This document shows positions 1 to 6,214 of a DNA stretch of 16,271 nucleotides, piece after piece; the stretch's first letter is position 1, and each line of letters begins with the position of its first letter. This stretch comes from Christensenella sp. UBA1214 (GTDB taxonomy: Bacteria > Bacillota > Clostridia > Christensenellales > CAG-138). Location of the stretch: assembly GCA_002309375.1 (NCBI GenBank), contig DBXK01000001.1, forward strand, positions 31,940-48,210, written 5' to 3'. The position numbers and the translations under genes were made by a program. Under the pieces are notes generated by a model. That model was not told where the DNA came from and did no database searches. It was given only the letters and a program-made list of their open reading frames with translations.

Positions 1-132
1 CATGATGCGGCGCTTGCCTTCCATCAAAACCTCGGGACCCTGGCGGGATTCGAGCTCGTGGAAATAGGGGTAGATGCCCGCGGCCATCGCGCGGTCGGCA
101 AGCTCGTGCTTGCACTTATCGAAAAGATCCAT
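1..132 (-). CDS. N-terminal part of a PLP-dependent alpha-oxoamine synthase (BioF/Kbl/SPT-like), cut by the window edge
   Basis: The reverse strand encodes 44 residues beginning MDLFDKCKHELADRAM and running into GIYPYFHELESRQGPEV before the window ends. This matches the N-terminus of the fold-type I PLP enzymes that condense an acyl-CoA with an amino acid (8-amino-7-oxononanoate synthase, 2-amino-3-ketobutyrate CoA ligase, serine palmitoyltransferase). In these, a short helix and the phrase 'YPYF..LES.QGPEV...G' precede the 'NNYLGL' strand. The catalytic lysine and the residues that fix the substrate lie outside the window, so the exact reaction cannot be decided. The start is the only in-frame ATG; no good Shine-Dalgarno sequence lies at the usual distance (a GAGGAG is about 27 bases upstream), so initiation may be weak or the 5' leader folded. 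A good promoter sits at 213-241. Confidence 0.72.
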   Translation of the reverse strand, partial: MDLFDKCKHELADRAMAAGIYPYFHELESRQGPEVLMEGKRRIM

Positions 133-212
133 ATAAATTTGCCCGCAGCACCGGGCGCTCCTCGGTTGAATAACGACCGGCGGGATGAAAACACTCCGCC
201 AATCTACCCTTT

Positions 213-241
213 AACATAACATATTTTCGGCCGAATGTCAA
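213..241 (-). promoter_or_regulatory. Sigma-A-type promoter for the alpha-oxoamine synthase gene
   Basis: On the minus strand a perfect TTGACA (-35, 236-241) is followed after 17 bases by TATGTT (-10, 213-218). The start codon of the leftmost gene is about 80 bases downstream, leaving a GC-rich leader that can pair GGCGG with CCGCC. Confidence 0.7.
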
Positions 242-243
242 GG

Positions 244-393
244 TTAAACAACAGATCGGGGAATGATAGGACTGAGATCGATCGAATAAAAAGCCCTCCG
301 AACGCTCGGAGGGCCGGAGCCTTTTGGAGAAGCGCAGGAAAGAGCGCCGCCAAGCAGCGCAAAAGCAAGAAGAACCGCAATAAGCTTTTTCAT
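244..393 (-). CDS. Small ORF with a lipoprotein-like signal sequence; lacks a mature domain
   Basis: The start is taken at 391-393 (MKKLIAVLLAFALLGG...) because AGAGAGG lies 7-8 bases upstream and a promoter stands further up. The product would be 49 residues. The first 20 form a typical export signal (two lysines, then a leucine/alanine-rich core) ending in ALSC, an imperfect lipobox. The rest is short, proline/serine/arginine-rich and resembles no domain I know. A strong intrinsic terminator (285-314) lies inside the reading frame, before the stop codon at 244-246, so a terminated mRNA would have no stop codon. The likeliest reading is a decayed lipoprotein gene whose body was deleted, leaving signal and terminator fused. 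A genuine short peptide or a regulatory leader is possible. Confidence 0.4.
   Translation of the reverse strand: MKKLIAVLLAFALLGGALSCASPKGSGPPSVRRAFYSIDLSPIIPRSVV
285..314 (-). terminator. Intrinsic terminator inside the small signal-peptide ORF
   Basis: A perfect 9-bp stem (GCCCTCCGA / TCGGAGGGC, 293-314) with a 4-base loop is followed on the minus strand by TTTTTATT (285-292). Confidence 0.85.
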
Positions 394-443
394 AGGGAGA
401 CCTCTCTTTGTTCCGTATTCGATGCTTGAACGATCGTACAACA

Positions 444-471
444 ATATTATACTACCCCCGGTTTTTTTCAA
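444..471 (-). promoter_or_regulatory. Probable promoter of the small signal-peptide ORF
   Basis: The minus strand holds TATAAT (446-451) overlapped by TAATAT (444-449), with TTGAAA at 466-471. The spacing is 14 bases to TATAAT but 16 to TAATAT. It lies about 50 bases upstream of the start codon. Confidence 0.5.
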
Positions 472-500
472 TAGTGCGCAATGAAAAACCCGCCGGCCGG

Positions 501-531
501 CAAACAAAAAACCGCCCCGAAGCCGGGGCGG
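501..531 (-). terminator. Intrinsic terminator of the LRR/dockerin gene
   Basis: An 8-bp GC stem (CCGCCCCG / CGGGGCGG) with a GCTT loop is followed on the minus strand by six T then GTTT. It lies about 33 bases beyond the stop codon of the dockerin gene. Confidence 0.88.
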
Positions 532-563
532 GTCATTGACACAGTATTAAGCCTGCAAAAGCC

Positions 564-1715
564 TTAAGAAACGCCGAGCGAATAGCGCATGATCTCGATC
601 GCATCGGTCGCGTTTATATGGCCGTTGCCGTCCATATCGCCGGAAGCGATCTGTTCATCGGTAAGAACGATGACGCCCATTGCGGCACGCAGAGCGAGCA
701 GCGCGTCCGTAACGTCGACGTCGCCGTCAAGATCGACGTCGCCGCGCAGGACGGTGACGGGGCCGTTCTCGGTGAAGTGCGCGATCATGACGGTCGGCGC
801 ACCGGAATAGAAGGTGTATTCCGCTTCTTCGGAAATAAGATTGCCGCTGCCGTCGTACCAGCCGAGGAAGGTCTCGTTCTCATCGGGAACGGCGTAAACT
901 TTCTTAGTGTTGCCGGTGTTGATCAGTTCCGTGCCGATCGTGCCGTTGCCCTGAACGCCGACGCGGTTCAGATAAAGCTGGGAGTTATGCGAAAGGTCGA
1001 TCTCGGTCAGCGCGTTTTCCCTGCAGTAGAAATCCTTGAGCTGCGTGTTGTGGGAAACGTCGATCTCGGTGATATTCGTGCCGGAGCAGCCGAAGGTCGC
1101 AAGGCGGGTGTTGCTCGCGACGTTGATCGAGGAGATCGGGTTATAGCCGCAGTTGAAGATGACAAGATTCGTATTGCTCGAAACGTTGATCTCGCTCAGC
1201 CTGTTGCGGGAGCAGTTGAAATAGCCGAGATTGCTGTTACCGGAAACGTTCAGCTCGCTGATGCGGTTGTCGTAGCAGTAGAGGGTATGAAGCGAGCTGC
1301 AGCCCGAAACGTTCAGCGCCTCGATGCGGTTGCCGTAAACGAGGCAGCTGCCGAGGGAGGTGCAGTCCGAAAGATCGAGCGTGCCGACGAGGTCGAAGTA
1401 GATCGTGTAGATCTGCTCGATGCGCTTCTTGCTGCTGACGGTCACGAAAGTGAAGTGCGCGCTTCCCCAGGTCGTCGGATCGTTGACGTTATAGTTCGAG
1501 GAAAGCTTCTGGCCGTTCTTGACGCCGTTCGCGTCCGCCTGCTCGAGGAAGGAAGCGAGCGCATTGTAGTCATGCTCGTTGTAGCCGGAGGGCACTGTCC
1601 AGAGGGGCTCGACGGTCTCTGCCTTCGCGGGGATGGCCGCAAAGGGAACGAGAGCGAGGACGAACAGCAGCGCCAGCGCGGCGGCGGAAAGCTTTTTCAA
1701 AAGATTCATACGCAT
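564..1715 (-). CDS. Secreted leucine-rich-repeat protein with InlB-like repeat and C-terminal type I dockerin
   Basis: The start at 1713-1715 (MRMNLLKKLS...) is chosen because AAGGAG lies 7 bases upstream and the signal peptide begins there; 383 residues. Residues 1-32 are a Sec signal ending in AKA. A roughly 80-residue segment precedes about seven leucine-rich repeats of about 21 residues (near 112-262), with the pattern 'L..F.C..N.LSEINVS.NTNL'. Next comes an InlB B-repeat-like segment (near 275-320: FLGWYDGSGNLIS, then 'AHF'). The last 60 residues are a dockerin with two calcium-binding F-hand motifs, GDVDLDGDVDVTDALLALR and GDMDGNGHINATDAIEIMR. Known dockerins bind cohesins and attach proteins to scaffolds or the cell surface; no cohesin is in the window. 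LRR and InlB-like modules usually bind proteins or glycans. Substrate unknown; no catalytic domain seen. Confidence 0.9.
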   Translation of the reverse strand: MRMNLLKKLSAAALALLFVLALVPFAAIPAKAETVEPLWTVPSGYNEHDYNALASFLEQADANGVKNGQKLSSNYNVNDPTTWGSAHFTFVTVSSKKRIEQIYTIYFDLVGTLDLSDCTSLGSCLVYGNRIEALNVSGCSSLHTLYCYDNRISELNVSGNSNLGYFNCSRNRLSEINVSSNTNLVIFNCGYNPISSINVASNTRLATFGCSGTNITEIDVSHNTQLKDFYCRENALTEIDLSHNSQLYLNRVGVQGNGTIGTELINTGNTKKVYAVPDENETFLGWYDGSGNLISEEAEYTFYSGAPTVMIAHFTENGPVTVLRGDVDLDGDVDVTDALLALRAAMGVIVLTDEQIASGDMDGNGHINATDAIEIMRYSLGVS

Positions 1716-1764
1716 AATCAGTCTCCTTTTCGGCTGCGGCGGTCGGTTTCGCCGCAACATATCT

Positions 1765-1773
1765 ATTATAGCA
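1765..1773 (-). promoter_or_regulatory. Extended -10 promoter of the LRR/dockerin gene
   Basis: The minus strand has TGCTATAAT, an extended -10 element (TATAAT at 1765-1770), about 50 bases upstream of the start codon. No good -35 is visible; the hexamer at the right distance is poor, as is common with extended -10 promoters. Confidence 0.65.
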
Positions 1774-1880
1774 TAATCCTTCGGGGATTGCACACCTTTT
1801 CTAAAGAAAATTTGACTTTTCCCATAAAGCGCGGCGGCGGGGGAGCGGAAGGGCTTTTTTGCTATATTTTCAGATCGGGC

Positions 1881-1909
1881 TTGATAGAACGGCAAAAAAA
1901 CAGTATAAT
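1881..1909 (+). promoter_or_regulatory. Sigma-A-type promoter of the ptb-buk-trx operon
   Basis: TTGATA (1881-1886) and TATAAT (1904-1909) are separated by exactly 17 bases, about 80 bases before the ptb start. It is divergent from the LRR/dockerin promoter. Confidence 0.82.
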
Positions 1910-1990
1910 ATGATCGGAACTGTGCGGGGCGGAAGAAAACCGCGTCCCGCGCCGAAGATCAACGCTAAACAATTTCAGGAGGATATCAAA

Positions 1991-2902
1991 ATGGCACTCA
2001 AAACTTTCGATGAACTGGTCGCAAAGGTCAAATCCGGCAAGAAGAGCACCGTCGCCCTCGTCTGCGCGAACGACGCTCATGCGCTCGAAGCGGTCATCCA
2101 CGCTGCGGATCTCGTGAACGCCGTGCTGGTCGTTGAAGCCGACAAGCTCGAGGATCTCCATAAGCTGCTTGCCGAGCACGGCAAGACTCCCGAGGATTAC
2201 CCGATCGAGGTCGTTCCCGAGGGCATGCATCCGAGCGTCTGCGCCGCGAAGCTGATCCACGCGGGCAAGGCCGATTTCCTGATGAAGGGCAAGATCATGA
2301 CCGGCAACCTTTTGAAGGGCGTTCTCGCTCCGGAAGCGGAGCTGCGTACCGGCAGCCTCATGAGCCACGTCATGCTGTTCGAGGTCCCCGGCTATCATAA
2401 GCTCCTCGGCGTCACCGACGGCGGCATGTGCACCTATCCCGACCTCGACAAGAAGGTCGGCATCGTGAAGAACGCCGTTGAATTCTTCCATAAGATCGGC
2501 GTCGAAAAGCCCAACGTTGCGGCGCTCTGCGCGATCGAGACGATCAACCCGAAGATGCAGGAGACTGTCGACGGCGACGCGCTGAAGCAGATGAGCCTCA
2601 ATGGCGAACTCGGCGAATGCTATGTCGAAGGCCCGATCAGCTACGACCTCGCGATGGTCCCGGAGCTCTCCGCCGTCAAGGGCTACACCGCATGCCCCTG
2701 CTGCGGCGATTTCGATATCCTGCTCGTTCCGGAGATCGTTGTCGGCAACGTCCTCGGCAAGTGCCTCACCTATACCTGCGGCGGCAGGATGGCCGGCCTG
2801 ATCATGGGCTGCAAGGTCCCGATCGTGCTCACCAGCCGCGGCTCCAGCGCCGAAGAAAAATATTACAGCCTCGCCATGGGCGCCGGGTTCGTAGGCAAAT
2901 AA
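1991..2902 (+). CDS. ptb: Phosphate butyryltransferase (phosphotransbutyrylase)
   Basis: The 303-residue product has the usual length of this family and fits the phosphate acetyl/butyryltransferase fold (PTA_PTB). Landmarks are 'ADFLMKGKIMTGNLLKGVL' near residues 93-111, followed by 'LRTGSLMSHVMLFEVPGY' and 'GVTDGGM', and a C-terminal 'VGNVLGKCLTYTCGGRMAG' segment. Known members convert butyryl-CoA and phosphate to butyryl phosphate and CoA in the cytosol. The start is ATG 1991, with AGGAGGA ending 7 bases upstream; the frame stays open further left but without a ribosome binding site. It is the first gene of an operon with butyrate kinase 100 bases downstream, which supports butyrate rather than acetate as the end product. 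A branched-chain acyl specificity cannot be excluded. Confidence 0.92.
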   Translation: MALKTFDELVAKVKSGKKSTVALVCANDAHALEAVIHAADLVNAVLVVEADKLEDLHKLLAEHGKTPEDYPIEVVPEGMHPSVCAAKLIHAGKADFLMKGKIMTGNLLKGVLAPEAELRTGSLMSHVMLFEVPGYHKLLGVTDGGMCTYPDLDKKVGIVKNAVEFFHKIGVEKPNVAALCAIETINPKMQETVDGDALKQMSLNGELGECYVEGPISYDLAMVPELSAVKGYTACPCCGDFDILLVPEIVVGNVLGKCLTYTCGGRMAGLIMGCKVPIVLTSRGSSAEEKYYSLAMGAGFVGK

Positions 2903-2951
2903 GCTTCGGTTTTCAACCGCCGAACCTCGAGCTTCGTTATATTCATGCAGC

Positions 2952-2970
2952 GGGCGGCGACAAGCCGCCC
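2952..2970 (+). other. Hairpin in the ptb-buk gap
   Basis: A 7-bp perfect stem (GGGCGGC / GCCGCCC) with a 5-base loop lies 33 bases before the buk start. No T-tract follows, so it is more likely an mRNA processing or stability element than a terminator. Confidence 0.4.
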
Positions 2971-3002
2971 CTGAAACCCACTGACTTAAACAGGGAAATA
3001 CT

Positions 3003-4082
3003 ATGAGCAGAATTCTTGTTATCAACCCCGGTTCGACCTCCACGAAGATCGCCGTTTTCGACGACGATAAGCAGATCATGGCCGAAACGATCCGTCACCC
3101 GCTGGATGAAGTGAAGAAATACACCTGGGTCATGGATCAGTTCGATTACCGCATGGCGCATATCGACGAGACCCTTGCGCGGCGCGGCATCGAAAAATCG
3201 AGCCTCGACTGCGTCATGGCGCGCGGCGGCCTTCTGCCCCCCGTTCCGAGCGGCGCGTTCATCATCAATCAGGAGATGATCGACTATTTCTACGCCACGA
3301 AGGTGGACGTTCATATTTCCAACCTCGCCTGCGTGCTGGCCGATGCGATCGCCCGCCCGCTCGGCATCCCCGCGATGGTCTATGACCCCGTCGCCGTCGA
3401 TGAGCTCGAGGATGTTGCAAGGATCACCGGCATGCCGGAGATCCGCAAAGCGAGCCGCGGCCACGTGCTGAACAGCCGCGCGATGGCGAGAAAATGCGCG
3501 GAGGAGATCCTCGGCAAAAAGCTCGAGGACGTCACGGTCATCGTCGACCATATCGGCGGCGGCTGCTCCACCTGGCTCGTCCATAAGGGCCGCTGCATCG
3601 ACTGCTACAGCGACGACGACGCGGGCTTCGCGCCGGAGCGCTGCGGCAGGATCCAGGCGATGAACCTTGCGATGCTCTGCTACAGCGGCAAGTACACGAA
3701 GGAAGAGATGAGCCGCTATATCCGCGGCAAGTCCGGCCTTTCCGCGCTGCTCGGCACAAGCGACGCGATCGAAGTCGAAAAGATGATCGAAGCCGGCGAT
3801 GAAAACGCGAAGCTCGTCTATGAAGCGATGGCGAGGAGCCATGCGAAGGGCATTGCGGACCTCGCAAGCGTCGTCTGCGGCAAAGTCGACCGCATCGTCA
3901 TCACGGGCGGCCTTGCCCACAGCAAGATGCTGATGGACATGATCCGTCCCCACGTCGAATGGATCGCCCCGATGCAGGTCATGGCCGGCGAATTCGAGAT
4001 GGAAGCCCTCGCGGCGGGCGGTCTGCGCGTGCTGCGCGGCGAGGAAAAGCCGCATGAGTTCCACCTAAAAAAGGCAGAATAA
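3003..4082 (+). CDS. buk: Butyrate kinase (acetate/butyrate kinase family)
   Basis: The 359-residue product matches butyrate kinase in length and order. The N-terminal phosphate loop 'ILVINPGSTSTKIAVFDDD' (residues 4-22) is the ASKHA signature. 'MARGGLLPPVPSGAF' corresponds to the substrate-pocket segment, 'VIVDHIGGGCSTW' to the nucleotide-binding strand, 'AGFAPERCGR' to the conserved FSPER region, and 'RIVITGGLAHS' to the adenosine motif. It makes butyrate and ATP from butyryl phosphate and ADP, completing the ptb-buk route. The start has a modest AGGGA site 6 bases upstream. The segment before FAPER (CYSDDDAG) differs from the 'ALDGEGP' I remember for characterised enzymes, so a branched-chain or otherwise shifted substrate is possible. 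Confidence 0.9.
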   Translation: MSRILVINPGSTSTKIAVFDDDKQIMAETIRHPLDEVKKYTWVMDQFDYRMAHIDETLARRGIEKSSLDCVMARGGLLPPVPSGAFIINQEMIDYFYATKVDVHISNLACVLADAIARPLGIPAMVYDPVAVDELEDVARITGMPEIRKASRGHVLNSRAMARKCAEEILGKKLEDVTVIVDHIGGGCSTWLVHKGRCIDCYSDDDAGFAPERCGRIQAMNLAMLCYSGKYTKEEMSRYIRGKSGLSALLGTSDAIEVEKMIEAGDENAKLVYEAMARSHAKGIADLASVVCGKVDRIVITGGLAHSKMLMDMIRPHVEWIAPMQVMAGEFEMEALAAGGLRVLRGEEKPHEFHLKKAE

Positions 4083-4088
4083 ATTTCG

Positions 4089-4111
4089 GAAACTTGGCTG
4101 AAAGCCGTTTC
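4089..4111 (+). other. Hairpin between buk and thioredoxin
   Basis: GAAAC and GGCT pair with AGCC and GTTTC, with a 2-base bulge and a GAA loop. An A-rich stretch follows, not T, so transcription probably continues into the thioredoxin gene. Confidence 0.35.
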
Positions 4112-4141
4112 AAATATAAAACCCTTAGGAGGTATTTGATA

Positions 4142-4447
4142 ATGGAGATCATTTTGACCAAAGAGAACTTTGACGCCGAGATCAGCGGCGAGACCCCGAT
4201 CCTCGTGGATTTCTGGGCAAGCTGGTGCGGTCCCTGCAGGATGCTTATGCCGACCATCGAGCTTCTCGCGAAGGAAGCGAACGGCGCCTACCGCGTCGGC
4301 AAGGTCAACGTCGATGAGCAGGGCGAGCTCGCGATGCGCTACGGCGTTCAGAGCATCCCGACGCTGATCGTCTTTAAAAACGGTCAGGAAGTCAATCGTT
4401 CCCTCGGCGTCCGTCCGAAGGGCGCGATCCTTGAAATGCTGAAATAA
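4142..4447 (+). CDS. trxA: Thioredoxin (cytosolic)
   Basis: The 101-residue protein has the full thioredoxin fold. The redox motif WCGPC has its cysteines at 29 and 32, the buried aspartate is in 'VDFWA' (residue 23), and the cis-proline is in 'SIPT' (residue 73), followed by 'LIVFKNGQEV'. It lacks a signal peptide and so acts in the cytosol, reducing protein disulfides with electrons from a thioredoxin reductase that is not in the window. The start at 4142 has AGGAGGT 8 bases upstream; upstream in-frame codons have no such site. It lies 59 bases after buk with no terminator between, so it is likely the third gene of that operon. A terminator-like hairpin follows directly. Confidence 0.93.
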   Translation: MEIILTKENFDAEISGETPILVDFWASWCGPCRMLMPTIELLAKEANGAYRVGKVNVDEQGELAMRYGVQSIPTLIVFKNGQEVNRSLGVRPKGAILEMLK

Positions 4448-4455
4448 TGCGAAGA

Positions 4456-4489
4456 AGCGGCGGGGCGAAGAAACCCCTGCCGCTTTTTT
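4456..4489 (+). terminator. Intrinsic terminator after the first thioredoxin, abutting the next ribosome binding site
   Basis: AGCGGC GGGG pairs with CCCC T GCCGCT (one bulged T) around an 8-base loop and is followed by six T. The AAGGAGG of the next gene starts two bases later, leaving no room for a separate promoter after the terminator. Confidence 0.8.
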
Positions 4490-4502
4490 GAAGGAGGTAA
4501 AA

Positions 4503-4985
4503 ATGAAAAAACTGATCGCATTGATCCTTGCGGTGCTGACCGTTTCGCTGCTTTTCACCGGCTGCGAGCTTTTGATCTTCTCGAAAAAAGCCGAAAACAG
4601 GCCGGCCGCGCTCACTCCCGAAATCACAGTCGATTCTCCCGCGGACGACAGCGGTCCATCCGGCGAAGAGATCCTTCGCGAGGAGATCATCATCACCAAC
4701 AAAAATTTCGATGAAGTCGTTGCTTCCGATATACCGATCATCGTCGATTTCTGGGCGACATGGTGCGGCCCCTGCATGAAGCTTGCGCCGACGCTCGAGG
4801 AGCTTGCCGCGGAAAGCGACGGCAGCTACCGCATCGGCAAGATCGACATCGACGAATTCCCGGATCTTGCGGAGCGCTTCGGCATTTCGGCGATCCCGAC
4901 GCTGATCGTTTTCAAAAACGGCAGGGAGATCAGGCGTTCCGTCGGCCTGATCTCAAAGAGCGAAGTGCTCGATCTTCTGAAATAA
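4503..4985 (+). CDS. Lipid-anchored extracytoplasmic thioredoxin-like protein
   Basis: The product has 160 residues. Residues 1-20 are a lipoprotein signal ending LLFTGC, so Cys21 is the probable lipidated residue. A 40-residue acidic, proline-rich tether (28-60) leads to a thioredoxin domain with WCGPC (cysteines 88 and 91) and 'AIPTLIVFKNGREI'. The domain is very similar to the cytosolic thioredoxin just upstream: both share 'PTLIVFKNG', the 'DFWA.WCGPC' core and an 'LK' end. The pair therefore looks like a tandem duplication in which one copy gained an export signal. It would face the cell-wall side, as ResA or TlpA do, but it is thioredoxin-like rather than ResA-like. Start ATG 4503 has AAGGAGG 5 bases upstream. 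No membrane electron donor (CcdA) is nearby. Confidence 0.88.
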   Translation: MKKLIALILAVLTVSLLFTGCELLIFSKKAENRPAALTPEITVDSPADDSGPSGEEILREEIIITNKNFDEVVASDIPIIVDFWATWCGPCMKLAPTLEELAAESDGSYRIGKIDIDEFPDLAERFGISAIPTLIVFKNGREIRRSVGLISKSEVLDLLK

Positions 4986-5060
4986 TCGCAGAAACGTGTA
5001 AGAAATCGCCTGCCCGGGTGAATCATTATTTGAAGAACACCCGAAAGAGAGGTACCCGAA

Positions 5061-5699
5061 ATGAACCTGAAAGCTGTTTTGAGATCCGCCGCCGCTGCGC
5101 TCCTGCTCGGAGGTATCGTCTGCTGCCTCGCCGCCTGCGGGGGCGAAAAGCCGAAAGCGGAAAAGGAGCCCGAAATTAAAGGAGCCTCCGGGCTTCGCAT
5201 CGCGGATATCCCGACCGACAAAAGCGCCGACGAACTGCTTGCGGAGCTCAAGGAGGCCGATTACGTCGTGACCGAGGATTCCGTCTGCACGAACGGGCGG
5301 GAGAAGCTCGACGAGTTCATGGATTCCTATAAAAAAGGCGTGCCTGCGCTGCTCAAATACGCGCATTATTATACGCTCGATCCGGAACGCTGCGCCGAGG
5401 AGTATTACGAGCAGGAGAAGGACAACTATCCGCAGCTCTTCGTCGGCGAGCTCGAATTCGACGGAAAGGATCTTTATATGACCATCCGAAAGAGCGATGA
5501 GGCGGAACCCGATCCGCGCGAGGATCATGCGAAGTTCGGCTGCTTCAAGCACGAGACCGACGGTAAATTCGAGCATTATTATCTTGTCGACAGCGAGGAC
5601 GTCACGATCGCGGAGGTCATGCATCAGATACTTTCCTCGACCTTGCTTGAGCACTACGATCGCTGGCATATCGTCGCGTTCTTCAAAATCGAAGGCTGA
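5061..5699 (+). CDS. Lipoprotein of unknown function, upstream of the BlaI/M56 pair
   Basis: The product has 212 residues: an export signal with lipobox LAAC (Cys26), a charged tether, then a compact 150-residue domain with 'LDEFMDSYKKGVPALLKYAHYY', 'YPQLFVGELEFDGKDLYM' and a C-terminal histidine/tyrosine-rich segment (EHYDRWHIVAFFK). From memory, a domain of this type ('...YYTL...YPVLFV.EL.FDG...') recurs in clostridial lipoproteins and at the ends of M56 (BlaR1-like) membrane proteins. If so, it may be an accessory ectodomain of the sensor encoded downstream; that is inference. Start ATG 5061 has AGAGAGG 8 bases upstream. It ends in its own terminator, so it is not in the same transcript as blaI. 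Function otherwise unknown. Confidence 0.75.
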   Translation: MNLKAVLRSAAAALLLGGIVCCLAACGGEKPKAEKEPEIKGASGLRIADIPTDKSADELLAELKEADYVVTEDSVCTNGREKLDEFMDSYKKGVPALLKYAHYYTLDPERCAEEYYEQEKDNYPQLFVGELEFDGKDLYMTIRKSDEAEPDPREDHAKFGCFKHETDGKFEHYYLVDSEDVTIAEVMHQILSSTLLEHYDRWHIVAFFKIEG

Positions 5700-5721
5700 A
5701 AGACCTGACTTTAAAGCAGTT

Positions 5722-5754
5722 TCCCGGAGGACAATGCTCCTCCGGGATCTTTTT
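5722..5754 (+). terminator. Intrinsic terminator after the lipoprotein gene
   Basis: A perfect 10-bp stem (TCCCGGAGGA / TCCTCCGGGA) with a CAATGC loop is followed by TCTTTTT. Confidence 0.9.
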
Positions 5755-5766
5755 CTGAAAAAAGTG

Positions 5767-5795
5767 TTGACAACCGTCGGCAAGAATGCTATTAT
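5767..5795 (+). promoter_or_regulatory. Strong sigma-A promoter of the blaI-M56 operon
   Basis: A consensus TTGACA (5767-5772) and TATTAT (5790-5795) are separated by 17 bases. The start codon of the repressor is 33 bases downstream of the -10. Confidence 0.88.
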
Positions 5796-5811
5796 GACTA
5801 CAAAAGTAGAC
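5796..5811 (+). promoter_or_regulatory. Candidate BlaI-type operator
   Basis: The inverted repeat GACTAC-AAAA-GTAGAC starts one base after the -10 element and covers the likely transcription start. BlaI/MecI/CopY repressors bind dyads of the TACA/TGTA type, and the CTAC/GTAG half-sites here fit that family. Occupancy would block initiation, giving autoregulation. Confidence 0.6.
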
Positions 5812-5827
5812 AAAAGGAGGCCCGAAT

Positions 5828-6214
5828 ATGAACAGCGAGGGTATCGAACTGACCGAAGCCGAATGGGAGGTCATGGAGTTCCTTTGGGCGAATCCCGGCT
5901 CGATCGGGCGGGACATCACGGAAAGCATGGCCGAAAAGAAGGGCTGGAGCCGCAGCACGACGCTGACCCTGCTCACCAGACTCGAAAATAAAGGCGCGGT
6001 CGCGGGCAGCGCGGAGGGAAAGAAGCGCTTCACTCCGCTCGTCAGCCGCGAGGACGCCGCCCTGCGGGAAACGAAAAACCTGCTCGACCGCGTTTATAAC
6101 GGCAGCGTCGGGATGCTCGTCACCGCCTTCACGAAAAAACAGCGCCTTACAAAAGCGGAGATCGACGAAATGTACGCGATTTTGCATGAGCTGGAGGTGA
6201 AGGACGATGATTGA
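5828..6214 (+). CDS. blaI: BlaI/MecI/CopY-family transcriptional repressor
   Basis: The 128-residue length equals that of classical BlaI/MecI. The N-terminal winged helix (residues 7-75) begins 'LTEAEWEVMEFLW' and has the recognition helix 'WSRSTTLTLLTRLENKG' followed by the wing 'KRFTPLVSREDA'. The C-terminal third is the helical dimer arm that, in known systems, is cut by the BlaR1/MecR1 protease. The start has AGGAGG 7 bases upstream. It overlaps the M56 gene by 8 bases (ATGATTGA), so the two are translationally coupled. It should repress its own operon through the dyad at 5796-5811 and may have targets elsewhere; no second copy of the dyad is evident in this window. No beta-lactamase gene is present, so the symbol marks the family, not the regulon. 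Confidence 0.9.
   Translation: MNSEGIELTEAEWEVMEFLWANPGSIGRDITESMAEKKGWSRSTTLTLLTRLENKGAVAGSAEGKKRFTPLVSREDAALRETKNLLDRVYNGSVGMLVTAFTKKQRLTKAEIDEMYAILHELEVKDDD

Noticed and set aside
618..1913. Long open frame opposite the LRR/dockerin gene
   Set aside because: It mirrors the codon bias of the real gene, has no ribosome site or domain, and consists of V/A/D/R-rich sequence typical of antisense frames in GC-rich DNA.
1862..4064. Long minus-strand open frames opposite ptb and buk
   Set aside because: ptb and buk are clear enzymes with good ribosome sites; the opposite frames are H/D/A/R-rich with no recognisable motif.
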